From Bacteroidetes bacterium SW_9_63_38 (GTDB lineage Bacteria; Bacteroidota; Rhodothermia; Rhodothermales; Salinibacteraceae): 56,490 nucleotides of DNA. Below the pieces are notes generated by a model. It had not been told where the DNA came from, did not search any database, and was given only the letters and a program-made list of their open reading frames with translations. Positions 24,721 through 34,157 of this stretch are shown in pieces; position 1 is the first letter of the stretch; the number at the start of each line of letters is the position of its first letter. The position numbers were made by a program, and so were the translations under genes. The stretch is taken from assembly GCA_003022435.1 (NCBI GenBank), contig PXUA01000012.1, forward strand, positions 1 through 56,490. Direction: 5' to 3'.

Positions 24721-27700
24721 CTAGCGGACGACCACCACCTTTTTCGTTTTCGTCTCGCCCCCAGCCCGGAGCCGCCCAAAGTACACGCCACTGGAAAGAC
24801 CGCCGGCATCCAGAGAGGCGCGGTGGCGCCCGGCCTCCTTCCGGCCGGCGACCACTGTTTTCACGCGACGGCCCAGCACGTCGTAGAGGGCAAGCTCCAC
24901 CGACGCGGCGTCCGGCAGCGCGTATTCGAGGGTGGCCTGCCCGGACACGGGATTCGGGTACGCCTTTAGCGCCACCTCGTCGGGCAAAGTAGATGTCTTT
25001 TGAGACTCGACGTACTCGTCGCTGCCGAAGACCACCTTAAGCGTCTCCGTATCGCTTTGAGGCGTGACCGTCACCGGCTCCGTGCGGCGCAGATCGTAGG
25101 TCTCTCCGGTGGCCGGGCGAAGGAGCGCGGCCCTCTCGGTGTCTACGGCCCCGAGGTTTTCAGCGCTGATCTGCACCGGACCTTCCAGCTGGCTTTGCAG
25201 CCGCAGCGGAATGGTGACGCCTCCACTCTTCAGAGAGCGCCGGTCCTGCATCAGCGACGCGGTGCGGCCGGGCACCGTCTCTCCTTCCGGCGGCCTTACC
25301 CGCAGGCTAAGGGGCTCGAAGCGACCCGGCGGGGCAACGACCGGAGGGGGCTCGGAAGAGGTTGTCTTCGAAGACACGCCGACGCGCACTGCTGAGGATA
25401 CGCTCGCTTGTGCTCCCTGAGCCTGAATTGTTACCAGGCGAGAACTGCTGCTGGCCGTTTTCTCGGCTCCATCCTGGCTGCGCGCTACGATCGATCGGGC
25501 GGCCTGCTTCGTAGCGAGCGGCTCTTTGACCGGCGCCGTCGGGTACGGAATGGTCAGAGATGTCCGATCAGAGTTGCCGTTGTAAAAGTAATATGCGACC
25601 CCGTCTTCCGCGGAGCGAAACGCCGACTTTTGCGAGAAGCTACCGCCAAACCCCCAAAGCGGCTGCAGAGATCCAGGTGTAGCCGCCTCCACGGCGGGCC
25701 AGGAAACGTCTTTATCCAGCGGGTTCGAGATGATATTCCACCCCTCCTCCACGGGAATCGTTGCGGCGCTTCCCTCTTGCAGGGAAACGGTGGAGAGATC
25801 CTTCTGGTAGGTCCATTTCTCGGTCGCCGTCAGCCAAAATCCCGTCCCGGGCGTGAATGAAAACGCGCTCGACCCATCGAACCGCGTGAGCTCAGAACTG
25901 CCCTCTCGGTAGGCCTGCCAGCCGGTCCCGGCTGTGCCGCTGACCGCCGAGGAAAGCGACTCATCGGCCGCTCCGGGCAGGGCCACGAGCCGGTAGTCCG
26001 AGGAACTGGAGGCATCTCCAAACGAGCGGCTTGCCTGTACGGACACCGTCTTCGGATAGAGGAACGCATTTTCCTCCTCCGAGAAGCCGCTCTCCGTGCC
26101 GGTATTGTCCACGCCGGTCAGGCGGTAGTAGTAGGTCTTTCCAGGCGACACCCCGTCGTCGGTGTAACTCGTCGCTGAGGCGCTTGTCGTCGCGATCGGG
26201 GTGAGCGATGAAGGATCCCCGTTGATCGGGGACGTGTCCCGGTAGATCCGGTACTCACTGGCGCTGCTGTTTTTGGCGACGCTCCAATCCAGCTCCACCG
26301 TTGAGGCATCCGGCGTCGCGGTTGCAAGCGACGAGGGCGTGATGCTTTCGGTAAAGGACTTCACGCCCGAAAGACTGCTCACCACCGGTCGAACCAGAAG
26401 ATCCCCCCCGCTCGACTCCGCCCACGTTCCGGATGAAAGCCCTAAGGTGTTTCCAGAGCCGTCAGAGTTTTCTCCCATCAAAAGAAGTTCGTCACTCGAG
26501 TTCTTTGGGGCGTATACAAGATAGTAGGTCTGTCCGGCCGAAAGCTTCAGGTTGGTTCCCAACAGGTTCTGATAGTTCCACGTGCCGGGGCGGAGCCGGT
26601 TGGCGGGAATCTCAACAGCCGGGCTGATCTGCGTGCCGGGTACCCCGCCGTTATCGTCGTAAATTGCTGCTTGAAGCGGGCCGCTCAAATTCTTGGCAGT
26701 CGGGTAGTACAGGTGAAAGTAGGCGCCGGAGAGGCGGCCGTCCTGAGTCATTGAAAATCGAATTGCCTGCGCTTCGTCCCCGCTACCCCCCAGCTTGACC
26801 GCCTGCTCGTAAGAGCTATTCGGATGCTGGTCGTATGCCTCGACGAGGTGGGTCGCCGACCCGGAAGAGTTGACGAGCTTCGTCATCGCCTCCAGCACAT
26901 CGAGCCGCCCGTAGCCCCACTCCGGGTTCGGCGTCGATCCCGTGAAGCCGTCCTGGTCGGCCGTCTCTGTGAGAAGGTCTTTGATTTCGGAAGCAGTAAG
27001 CGTTGGATCCTTCTCCAGCAAAAGGGCCACGGAACCAGCCACCACTGGTGCCGACATACTGGTGCCTTGCTTAATCGTATGCATGTCCCCAGCAACGGCA
27101 AAGTTGGGAGATATGGGCGCATCTTGAGAACGAGCCGATATTACATTTTGCCCTGGGGCTGTGATCTCGGGCTTGTAGGCATTGCTGGGGCCATCCCGCC
27201 GCGGCCCCTCACTGCTGAACTCAGAAATTAGGCCGCTCCTATTCTCGCTTGCTGGGCGTCGATTCACATCTCCGTCTGTATCAGTCCACCGCCAGCGATG
27301 CATGAACGAGCCGACCGTGATCGCGTGGGTGGCCGTTCCTGGGATACTAACCGTGGACTCGGTATCTCCGCCAACATATTGGACTATTTTCGGTCCTGCT
27401 CCAATCCTAAAATCCGACACCCACCCGTTCACTGATAGTGTGGATGAGGAGTTATTCTTCAACTCGATGGTCCATGTGCCCGGAGTAGGTACGTTGCTGT
27501 CCGTAGGGTCAGTGGCAATCAGTCGTATCGCGCGATCTCCATTTCTGGTGTCACGATAATTATACATCGAGACAGCTCCGTCGTTGGCCGTTACGATATT
27601 GTTTTTCGTTTCGCCGGGTGCCACAGTTACCGTCTCTCCGTTCGGGGTAGTCACCGTCGCCGTTGCGTTGAGGTCGCGACTGAACCAGATTTGGGCAGCA

Positions 27701-28887
27701 AAGTTATCGTTTCCGCTTCCACTCTGCGCAGTATAACTTGAAATTTCAATGCCTACCGTCTCACTCGTGCTGGCAGAGATTGATGTGGACGTGTGAATTT
27801 GTCTACCTCCTTCATTCCCGGCAGAAACCACCACGGCCCGGCCGGACGCACTTCCGTCGCCCACAATTTCATCTACAGCGAGAGCTTGCGAGGAAGTGCC
27901 ATCGTGTGGACCTGAGTGCCCTCCCAGACTCATGTTGGCCACCATCGGCACTCCCTTCTGATCCGCAACCCTATCACAGAAGCGAAGTCCGTTCACGATA
28001 TTCGTTGTCGAGAAGCCTCCATTCCCGGCTTTAACGATCAGATAGTTCACTCCAGGCGCCATGCCCTTATGCTTTCCTGCCGGGTCGGCATTTCCACTTG
28101 CTCCAACTGTACCCGCTACATGGGTCCCGTGCCCGTCTTTGTCCTCAGTAGAGAGGCCCCCGCTCTCGATCTCGGAGGCGTGGTACTCAGTGCCGTAATC
28201 AAATGAGTTGCCCCCGTCGAAAAGCGCCGGGTGCCGGTCCCCTGGAGCTTGCCCGTCGGTATCGAACGTCTGGTCCCAAATTGAGACGATGCGGCTGTTG
28301 CCGCTATCGTCGATGAAGTCGGGGTGGTCGTAGTCGATGCCGCTGTCGATCACGCAGGCCAGGACGCCCTCACCGGTGTATTCTGTGCCCTTCACCATGC
28401 CTTCGTTGACGGCCCGGGCGCCGACGAAGGCCGCGGCCTCGTCGTTGTGGAGCTGCGCTTCTCCGCTGGCGCGCACCTGCTGGACACTTTCCAGTTGAGT
28501 AATGGCTCGCAGCTGGTCGGCCGTCGCCCGTGCGGTCACGAACCCGTCGAACCGGCTGTCGACACTGGCGCCGGTGCGCGCGACTGCGTCAGGGTCGCTG
28601 GTGTGTACAAAGACGGCGTAGGTTGGGGCGCCGCCGGTCTTTGCCGCACTGCCTCCCCGAAACGGCTCCGCGGCAATCGGGCCCGGGTCGGCAGCCCTGC
28701 CGCTTTTGGCGGCGGTGGCCGCCTCAACAACCGGTTGCAGGCGAAGCCCGAGTTTCTGCTTCTGAGACGAGGATAGGTCCTGTCCGTACGCACGTCCGGC
28801 GAACAAGAGGGTCGTCACGCCAAGAAGGGGAACGAGAGCGCGGGCGAAGGCTCGTAGCGAATGCTGCATTGTGCGGGAGCACTGCAT
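24721..28887 (-). CDS. Secreted S8 subtilase with FN3 domain and T9SS type A sorting domain
   Basis: The 1388-residue protein starts at 28887 (or Met7 at 28869) with a signal peptide to about GRAYGQ. Residues ~40-147 form a propeptide-like domain (TYAVFVHTSDPDAV). The catalytic triad is Asp181 (CVIDSGIDYDHPDF), His253 (GHGTHVAGT) and Ser610 (QGTSMSAPVVAG), with oxyanion Asn358 (SAGNEGG). A beta-sandwich insert at ~362-495 sits between Asn and Ser. After the protease come a jelly-roll region, an FN3 domain (~890-990), and a final ~85-residue T9SS sorting domain (LKAYPNPVSGQATLEYALP, LYDVLGRRV, LSSGVYFGRL, KTKKVVVVR). It should be exported through T9SS and attached to the cell surface or released. 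Confidence 0.93.
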   Translation of the reverse strand: MQCSRTMQHSLRAFARALVPLLGVTTLLFAGRAYGQDLSSSQKQKLGLRLQPVVEAATAAKSGRAADPGPIAAEPFRGGSAAKTGGAPTYAVFVHTSDPDAVARTGASVDSRFDGFVTARATADQLRAITQLESVQQVRASGEAQLHNDEAAAFVGARAVNEGMVKGTEYTGEGVLACVIDSGIDYDHPDFIDDSGNSRIVSIWDQTFDTDGQAPGDRHPALFDGGNSFDYGTEYHASEIESGGLSTEDKDGHGTHVAGTVGASGNADPAGKHKGMAPGVNYLIVKAGNGGFSTTNIVNGLRFCDRVADQKGVPMVANMSLGGHSGPHDGTSSQALAVDEIVGDGSASGRAVVVSAGNEGGRQIHTSTSISASTSETVGIEISSYTAQSGSGNDNFAAQIWFSRDLNATATVTTPNGETVTVAPGETKNNIVTANDGAVSMYNYRDTRNGDRAIRLIATDPTDSNVPTPGTWTIELKNNSSSTLSVNGWVSDFRIGAGPKIVQYVGGDTESTVSIPGTATHAITVGSFMHRWRWTDTDGDVNRRPASENRSGLISEFSSEGPRRDGPSNAYKPEITAPGQNVISARSQDAPISPNFAVAGDMHTIKQGTSMSAPVVAGSVALLLEKDPTLTASEIKDLLTETADQDGFTGSTPNPEWGYGRLDVLEAMTKLVNSSGSATHLVEAYDQHPNSSYEQAVKLGGSGDEAQAIRFSMTQDGRLSGAYFHLYYPTAKNLSGPLQAAIYDDNGGVPGTQISPAVEIPANRLRPGTWNYQNLLGTNLKLSAGQTYYLVYAPKNSSDELLLMGENSDGSGNTLGLSSGTWAESSGGDLLVRPVVSSLSGVKSFTESITPSSLATATPDASTVELDWSVAKNSSASEYRIYRDTSPINGDPSSLTPIATTSASATSYTDDGVSPGKTYYYRLTGVDNTGTESGFSEEENAFLYPKTVSVQASRSFGDASSSSDYRLVALPGAADESLSSAVSGTAGTGWQAYREGSSELTRFDGSSAFSFTPGTGFWLTATEKWTYQKDLSTVSLQEGSAATIPVEEGWNIISNPLDKDVSWPAVEAATPGSLQPLWGFGGSFSQKSAFRSAEDGVAYYFYNGNSDRTSLTIPYPTAPVKEPLATKQAARSIVARSQDGAEKTASSSSRLVTIQAQGAQASVSSAVRVGVSSKTTSSEPPPVVAPPGRFEPLSLRVRPPEGETVPGRTASLMQDRRSLKSGGVTIPLRLQSQLEGPVQISAENLGAVDTERAALLRPATGETYDLRRTEPVTVTPQSDTETLKVVFGSDEYVESQKTSTLPDEVALKAYPNPVSGQATLEYALPDAASVELALYDVLGRRVKTVVAGRKEAGRHRASLDAGGLSSGVYFGRLRAGGETKTKKVVVVR

Positions 28888-28943
28888 GAACGAAAGGGCA
28901 AAGCGTTACGCGAAGGGCGCCGGCCGGCACGCACAGAAAACGG

Positions 28944-29345
28944 CTAATGCAGGGACGCCTCGGTGGGATTTGAAATGGAGACGACCGCGTCAATCTGTGC
29001 TGCCTGCTGAATTTCCGAAATCGTGAGGTGGGCGGTCAAAATATTCGAGGAGGGCGACCCGAGCGGGAGGGCCGTCTCGCGCAGGGCCTCCGGATCGGAA
29101 GTTCGAATGAGTACCCCGTAGGTCGTTTCCCCGTCTCGCTGCCGCGTCTGGTAATCGAAAAACGGGTTTTCCGGTCCCTCCGTCAGAAGAAGCGTCAGGG
29201 CGTGGTCGAGCTTTTGGCGTTCGGATTCCGACAAGTCGAGGGTGGAGGCTGACGACGAGGTTGTGCCGCTACGGTCGGAGGTTCCGCTGCACGCCGGACA
29301 GAGGCTGAGAATAGAGACAGCAAGAACAAAAAGAACGAGGCGCAC
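28944..29345 (-). CDS. Lipoprotein resembling a stand-alone subtilase propeptide
   Basis: The 133-residue protein has a signal peptide (MRLVLFVLAVSILSLCPACS) with a probable lipidation Cys19, then a Ser/Thr tether. Residues 39-133 line up with the propeptide of the subtilase immediately downstream (56-bp gap, same strand). SESERQKL matches SSSQKQKL, TYGVLIRTSDPEAL matches TYAVFVHTSDPDAV, and LTISEIQQAAQIDAVVSISN matches the ATADQLRAITQLESVQQV region, and both domains end in LH. Propeptide-like domains (I9-type) fold and inhibit their own protease. A separate lipid-anchored copy could chaperone or restrain the enzyme in the cell envelope before export. That role is inference. Confidence 0.7.
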   Translation of the reverse strand: MRLVLFVLAVSILSLCPACSGTSDRSGTTSSSASTLDLSESERQKLDHALTLLLTEGPENPFFDYQTRQRDGETTYGVLIRTSDPEALRETALPLGSPSSNILTAHLTISEIQQAAQIDAVVSISNPTEASLH

Positions 29346-29526
29346 GCGTTACCGGAATGTCGTATGAAAACCGAGATCCAATAGCCAAAAAATAATCCGC
29401 TCCCGAGAGGGTCAATCGTCTCAGCGTCGTGCACCGAGAAGTTCAGGATATCGTAAGTTTCTGCATCATTTGCGTTGGGGATCGGTCTGGTGAAGTCGGA
29501 TGGGAGGCTCCCTTCTTGGATAGGTG

Positions 29527-29565
29527 TCGAAAAGAAATGCCTCCCGCCGAGCCGACGGGAGGCAT
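29527..29565 (-). terminator. Rho-independent terminator of gcvP
   Basis: The perfect ten-base-pair stem ATGCCTCCCG/CGGGAGGCAT (29537-29565) is followed, reading the minus strand, by TTTCTTTTCG. It lies 27 bp past the gcvP stop codon. Confidence 0.75.
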
Positions 29566-29591
29566 GAGCATTTTCAAATCGAGTGCCCACG

Positions 29592-32501
29592 TTACGCATC
29601 GAGCGCCGCTTCCAGCTCGTCTTCTTCCTCGGCCTCGTAGGCGTCCGTCGGCGGGCAGGAGCAGAAGAGGTTCCGGTCGCCGTAGGCGTCGTTGACGCGG
29701 CGCACGGTAGGCCAGAACTTGTTCTCGCGGACCCACTCGGCCGGGTAGGCCGCCGTCTCTCGGGTGTACGGATGGTCCCACTCGGTGGCCGTGACCACAT
29801 CGGCGGTGTGCGGGGCCTGCTTGAGAACGCTGTCCTCCACGTCCACCGCGCCCTCTTCGACCTCGGCAATCTCGTCGCGGATGGACTGGAAGGTGCGGCA
29901 GAGCCGGTCCAGTTCCGCCTTCGATTCGCTCTCGGTCGGCTCGACCATGAGCGTCCCCACCACCGGCCACGACATCGTGGGGGCGTGGAAGCCGTAGTCC
30001 ATGAGCCGCTTCGCCACGTCCTGCTCCGTCACCTCCAGCTCCTCGCGGAAGGCGCGCAGGTCGAGGATAAACTCGTGGGCCACGCGGTCGTTGGGGCCGC
30101 GGTAGACGATGTCGTAGTGATCCGACAGCTGATCGGCCACGTAGTTGGCATTCAGGACGGCCGTCTTCGAAGCGTTCGTCAGGCCGTCGGGGCCCAGCAG
30201 CTTGATGTAGGCCCAGGAGATCAGCAGGATGAGGGCGCTGCCGTGCGGGGCCGCGGCAATCGCGGGAATGCTGTCGTTGCCGCCCGTATCCACGACCGGG
30301 TGGCCGGGGAGAAAGGGCGTGAGGTGCTCGGCGGTGCAGACGGGGCCGACGCCCGGCCCGCCGCCGCCGTGCGGGATGCTGAACGTCTTGTGCAGGTTGA
30401 GGTGGCACACGTCGATGCCGTACTCGCGCGGGCGGCAGAGGCCCACCTGCGCGTTCAGGTTGGCGCCGTCGAGGTAGACCTGCCCGCCGTGCTCGTGCAC
30501 AGTGTCGCAGATCTCCTCAACGTGCTTCTCGAAGACCCCGTGCGTGGACGGGTACGTGATCATGGCCGCGGCCAGCCGGTCGCTGTGCGCTTCTGCTTCT
30601 GCGCGCAGGCACTCCAGGTCGACATCCCCGTCCTCGTCGCAGTCGATGGTGACGACCTCCATCCCGGCCATGTTGGCACTGGCGGGATTGGTGCCGTGGG
30701 CCGACTCCGGGACGAGGCACACGTCGCGCTGTTCCTCGCCTCGCGCCTCGTGGTAGGCCTGGATGACGAGGAGCCCGGTGTATTCGCCGGAGGCGCCGGA
30801 GTTGGGCTGGAAGGACACGTCGTCAAAGCCCGTGATTTCGGTGAGCTGGGCCGACAGCTCATCGATCACCTGCCGGTAACCCTGCGCCTGCTCCTCGGGC
30901 GCAAACGGATGCAGCTCCGCAAACTGCGGATCCGAGATCGGCATGAGGGCCGCCGTCGGGTTCAGCTTCATCGTGCACGATCCCAGCGGGATCATGCTGT
31001 GGGTGAGGGACAGGTCTTTGTCGGCCAGCGACGACATGTACCGCGTGATCTCGCCCTCGGAGTGGTATTTGTTAAAGACCGGGTGGTCGAGGTACGAGGT
31101 CCGGCGCGGCAGCGGGCCGTCGTAGCCGCTGTCGAGGTCGGCGGCCACCTCGTCGGCGTAAAGGCGCTGCCCGTTTGTGGCGCCGAAGACGGTGAAGAGG
31201 GCGTCGAGGTCCTCGGCGCTCACCGTTTCGTCGAGGGCCACGCCGACCGAGCCGTCGTCGTAGTAGCGGAGGTTGATCTCGTGCGCCTCGGCCCGCTCCC
31301 GCACGCGTTCTTGCGTCGTGTCTTCCAGGTCCACGCGCAGCGTGTCGAAGAAGGCGTCGTGGCGGATCGAGTGGCCGGTGCGGCGAAGGCCCTCGGCGAG
31401 CGTCTTCGTGAGGTCGTGCACGCGGGTGGCGATGCGCTTCAGGCCGTCGGGGCCGTGGTAGACGGCATACATCGATGCCATGACGGCCAGCAGCACCTGG
31501 GCCGTGCAGATGTTGGAGGTCGCGCGGCCGCGACGAATGTGCTGCTCGCGGGTCTGGAGGGCCATGCGAAGGGCCATCTCCCCGTCGGCGTCCTTCGTAA
31601 CGCCGATCATGCGACCCGGTACCTGCCGCTGAAAGTCCTCACGGGTGGCGAAGTAGGCGGCGTGCGGCCCGCCGTAGCCCATCGGCACGCCGAAGCGCTG
31701 GGTGGAGCCGAGCACCACGTCGGCGCCCCATTCGCCGGGCGCCTCCAGGAGCGTGAGGCTCAGCAGGTCCGCCGCGACCGCCACGTAGGCGTCGTTCTCG
31801 TGCGCCCGCTCAGCGACAGCGCTGCGGTCGCGGATGGCACCGTCGGTGGTTGGATACTGCAGGAGACAGCCGAACACGTCGTCGCCAAAGACAAAGTTCT
31901 CGGGGTCCTCGACGATGACGTCAATGCCGACCGGCTCGGCGCGGCCCTTCACCACCTCAATGGTTTGTGGGTGACAGTGCTCCGAGACAAAGAACGTGGC
32001 GGCGTCGCTGCGCCGGTCCACGCGGTTGAGCATCAGCATCGCCTCGGCGGCGGCTGTGGCCTCGTCGAGCAGGGAGGCGTTGGCGATCTCCATGCCCGTG
32101 AGGTCGATCGTCATGTCCTGGAAGTTGAGCAGCGCCTCCAGGCGCCCCTGGGCGATCTCGGCCTGGTAGGGCGTGTACTGGGTGTACCAGGCCGGGTCTT
32201 CCAGAATGTTGCGCTGAATGACGGGCGGTGTGTGGGTGCCGTGGTAGCCCATGCCGATGAACGATCGCCAGTTCTCGTTTTCCCGGCCGACCGTCTGCGC
32301 GTCGTCCAGAACCTGTTCCTCCGTCTGGGCGTCCGGCAGGTCGAGGGGACGGTTCGTCCGGATCGTGTCGGGAATTGTGGCGTCGACGAGAGTGTCGAGC
32401 GAGTCGTATCCGATCGTGTCGAGCATAGCATCCACATCGGTGTCGGAGGGGCCGATGTGGCGCTGTGCAAACGTGTCGGAGAAAGAGAGGTCGATGGCCA
32501 T
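29592..32501 (-). CDS. gcvP: Glycine dehydrogenase (decarboxylating), P-protein
   Basis: The 969-residue single-chain P-protein begins [20 protein letters not shown]. The N-terminal half has the RHIGPS motif and IPYTPYQ-like region ([12 protein letters not shown]). The C-terminal half has the pyridoxal phosphate lysine in [19 protein letters not shown] and the glycine-rich loop after it. The enzyme decarboxylates glycine and passes the aminomethyl group to lipoyl GcvH. Fusion of both halves is the form in most Bacteria, whereas many archaea split it. No gcvT or gcvH is adjacent, and no glycine riboswitch is visible in the 250 bp upstream. A strong terminator follows. Confidence 0.96.
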   Translation of the reverse strand: MAIDLSFSDTFAQRHIGPSDTDVDAMLDTIGYDSLDTLVDATIPDTIRTNRPLDLPDAQTEEQVLDDAQTVGRENENWRSFIGMGYHGTHTPPVIQRNILEDPAWYTQYTPYQAEIAQGRLEALLNFQDMTIDLTGMEIANASLLDEATAAAEAMLMLNRVDRRSDAATFFVSEHCHPQTIEVVKGRAEPVGIDVIVEDPENFVFGDDVFGCLLQYPTTDGAIRDRSAVAERAHENDAYVAVAADLLSLTLLEAPGEWGADVVLGSTQRFGVPMGYGGPHAAYFATREDFQRQVPGRMIGVTKDADGEMALRMALQTREQHIRRGRATSNICTAQVLLAVMASMYAVYHGPDGLKRIATRVHDLTKTLAEGLRRTGHSIRHDAFFDTLRVDLEDTTQERVRERAEAHEINLRYYDDGSVGVALDETVSAEDLDALFTVFGATNGQRLYADEVAADLDSGYDGPLPRRTSYLDHPVFNKYHSEGEITRYMSSLADKDLSLTHSMIPLGSCTMKLNPTAALMPISDPQFAELHPFAPEEQAQGYRQVIDELSAQLTEITGFDDVSFQPNSGASGEYTGLLVIQAYHEARGEEQRDVCLVPESAHGTNPASANMAGMEVVTIDCDEDGDVDLECLRAEAEAHSDRLAAAMITYPSTHGVFEKHVEEICDTVHEHGGQVYLDGANLNAQVGLCRPREYGIDVCHLNLHKTFSIPHGGGGPGVGPVCTAEHLTPFLPGHPVVDTGGNDSIPAIAAAPHGSALILLISWAYIKLLGPDGLTNASKTAVLNANYVADQLSDHYDIVYRGPNDRVAHEFILDLRAFREELEVTEQDVAKRLMDYGFHAPTMSWPVVGTLMVEPTESESKAELDRLCRTFQSIRDEIAEVEEGAVDVEDSVLKQAPHTADVVTATEWDHPYTRETAAYPAEWVRENKFWPTVRRVNDAYGDRNLFCSCPPTDAYEAEEEDELEAALDA

Positions 32502-32704
32502 GTGCGGAGAGGCGTTGGCTCAAGAAAAACCACCGTAGAAGGACTGCTAACCAGTACGATGTATGGCCCATCGTCGTGCGGTGTTGTGACGGATTGCTGA
32601 AAAGGTTGCAACAGACGCTCGCCTGCGTCTACTCTGCGTGCCCCAAGTCCAGACGTCGAACACCGACGATAGAATATGAGGAACAGGCGTGCCGGTTGAT
32701 GCAT

Positions 32705-32723
32705 GCAGTGATGCACACTGTGC
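32705..32723 (+). promoter_or_regulatory. Candidate autoregulatory operator of the vapBC-like operon
   Basis: An imperfect palindrome GCAGTG-ATGCA-CACTGTGC lies 30 bp upstream of the antitoxin start. Antitoxins with a ribbon-helix-helix normally bind such inverted repeats over their own promoter. The assignment rests on position and symmetry only. Confidence 0.35.
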
Positions 32724-32752
32724 ACCACTCTTTGTCTCGACATGCCTTCCTT

Positions 32753-33001
32753 ATGAAACGAGTCACCGTCAACGTTGACGACGAGATTGGCAAAGAAGCG
32801 GAGGCCATTGCTAAAGAGCGGGGGGTGTCCGTGTCGCAGTTTTATGCCGAAGCCGTCGAGGCGGCCATTCGTGAGCACAAGCGACAGCGAGCGCTTCAGC
32901 GCATTGAGGACGAGGTGATGGGAGTGGGCGTGCCCGTGACCCGAGAGGAGTTTGACGAGGCCCAGCGGCATCTCCGGGACGACGACCCACAGCGTGAGTA
33001 A
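32753..33001 (+). CDS. Ribbon-helix-helix antitoxin (VapB-like)
   Basis: The ATG at 32753 gives an 82-residue protein, MKRVTVNVDDEIGKEAEAIA, whose first strand and following helices match the MetJ/CopG-type DNA-binding fold. The C-terminal half (HKRQRALQRIEDEVMG...) is charged and would wrap the toxin. A longer frame to 32465 overlaps the gcvP start region and is not used. The PIN-domain toxin follows 22 bp later. This is the usual antitoxin-toxin order. Confidence 0.78.
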   Translation: MKRVTVNVDDEIGKEAEAIAKERGVSVSQFYAEAVEAAIREHKRQRALQRIEDEVMGVGVPVTREEFDEAQRHLRDDDPQRE

Positions 33002-33023
33002 TTTTCCAACACAGTGAGCGGGC

Positions 33024-33425
33024 ATGCGCTACGCGTTCGACACTGGATACTTCTTTTCTCTCTTCGGTCAGCCAAACGACACGGTCCGGTCGTCGTGGAG
33101 CGACCTGCGGGAGGGATCAGCGACGGGAATTGTGTCCGGAACTGTTCTTTTCGAGTTGAAACGCCATGCCCTCGTCGGACGGCTTTCCGCTTCAGACGTC
33201 GATATCCTCATTGCACGGGCCGAGACCGCCTTCCGGGTCGTGTGGATGGGATCCGTCTCGCACGCCGAACGGGTGGCTGGATTGGCACATGGGGAAGGGC
33301 TCTCTATGGCGGATGCGCTCGTGTTGGCGGCGGCGCTCGAAGCGAACGCCGCTCGGCTCTACACGGGTGACCGTGATTTGCTGGCGCTCGATGGATTTGA
33401 GTCGCTGGAGATTGCTGACGTGTAG
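33024..33425 (+). CDS. PIN-domain toxin (VapC-like RNase)
   Basis: The 133-residue PIN protein starts MRYAFDTGYFFSLFG. The acidic site is formed by Asp6 (FDTGYF), the Glu in VLFELKRHAL (~residue 44), the Asp in MADALVLAAALE (~93) and the Asp pair in YTGDRDLLALDG (~113-115). VapC enzymes cut tRNA or rRNA unless bound by the antitoxin. All four acidic positions are present, so the toxin should be active. It follows the antitoxin in an operon. Confidence 0.85.
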   Translation: MRYAFDTGYFFSLFGQPNDTVRSSWSDLREGSATGIVSGTVLFELKRHALVGRLSASDVDILIARAETAFRVVWMGSVSHAERVAGLAHGEGLSMADALVLAAALEANAARLYTGDRDLLALDGFESLEIADV

Positions 33426-33489
33426 TCGATTCGGAGCAGAGCGGGAATACGGACTTTGCACAACTGCTTTGACGGTTTCGAGTCAAATC

Positions 33490-33828
33490 ATGGATCCACT
33501 CGTCGACTCACACTGGGAGGAGCTGAATGTCGACGAGTGGACCCGGACTCGTCAGTCCCTACAGGAGCAACATCGGAACGATCTGCTGCAGGTGTTCGCC
33601 TACGCCAATCTGGCGGACGTGTCCCCCGTGACCGCTTGTCTCATCTATCCGTGCCACCCCTCTGCGTGGCGGTCGCTTTCCGAGCGAGGGCGCCTCGTGC
33701 ATCGGGTGGAGCTCGGGGCGGGGGAGCGCACCGCTGAACTGGTCCTTGCGGCCGTGTCGATGGAGACGGCGCCGGACGGAGCCGTGCGGGCGCTGGAAGC
33801 CGCTGCGGGGACAGCCAGAAGGCGCTAG
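33490..33828 (+). CDS. Short protein resembling the end of a McrC/DUF2357-type nuclease
   Basis: The 112-residue product starts MDPLVDSHWEELNVDEWTRT. The segment HRNDLLQVFAYANLADV followed by CLIYPCHPSAWRSL and a terminal AVSM recalls the last helix-strand units of PD-(D/E)XK proteins such as McrC, where an (D)LYQLxAY helix precedes a VLIYP strand. The catalytic core is not present, so this would be a C-terminal fragment with a new start. It lies 64 bp after the toxin gene and overlaps the next minus-strand pseudogene by 4 bp. The assignment is tentative; it may be an unrelated small protein. Confidence 0.4.
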   Translation: MDPLVDSHWEELNVDEWTRTRQSLQEQHRNDLLQVFAYANLADVSPVTACLIYPCHPSAWRSLSERGRLVHRVELGAGERTAELVLAAVSMETAPDGAVRALEAAAGTARRR

Positions 33829-34103
33829 CAGATCGTCCCGTCGTCCTCGATGTAGCAGGCGTCCGACTGGAACCGGTCCCAGTCGTTCATGAGGTCGCGC
33901 AGTTCGTCCAAGTGCTCGCGGAGGGCGTCCTCGCCGGTGATTACCTCATCATCGTCCCGCAGCGCGGGCGTGCCGGGCACGTCGGGCGGGAGGGCCGCCT
34001 CGGCCGGGACTGTTTCGGTCTCGTAGGCGATCACCATCTCGTCGAGGGTCTTTTGGACCTCGTCGGCTCAGGCGTCGTCGGGATGGCGATAGAGTGTGAT
34101 CAT
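33825..34103 (-). pseudogene. Glutaredoxin-like small protein with an in-frame TGA
   Basis: From the ATG at 34103 the frame reads MITLYRHPDDA, TGA (34068-34070), then ADEVQKTLDEMVIAYETETV and on to DACYIEDDGTIC. The beta-alpha-beta start (ITLYRHPD...ADEVQKTLDE) and VPGTPALRDDDEVITGEDAL look like a thioredoxin/glutaredoxin fold. In that fold VPxxP precedes ALR..EVITG. The usual CxxC is replaced by D-A-stop-A. The downstream Met at 34037 could start a 70-residue stub. Aligning to CxxC places the TGA at a non-Cys position, so selenocysteine is unlikely. I call it a nonsense-mutated gene. Confidence 0.5.
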
Positions 34104-34157
34104 GGCGGCGTAAGAATCAGAGCAAACAGGCGGGCTCGTTGTATGGGGCGGCCCGGA

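Noticed and set aside
29592..32600. Very long plus-strand open frame opposite gcvP
   Set aside because: It is the antisense shadow of a clear GcvP; its composition is V/R/G-rich with no family motifs, as expected from GC-rich third positions.
32502..32752. Possible glycine riboswitch before gcvP
   Set aside because: The conserved GGAGAG...CCGAAGG...CTCTCAGGC elements are absent in the leader on the minus strand.
34068..34070. Selenocysteine at the TGA of the glutaredoxin-like gene
   Set aside because: The TGA does not align with a catalytic Cys, neighbouring CxxC positions are D and A, and no hairpin of the SECIS type is evident just after it.
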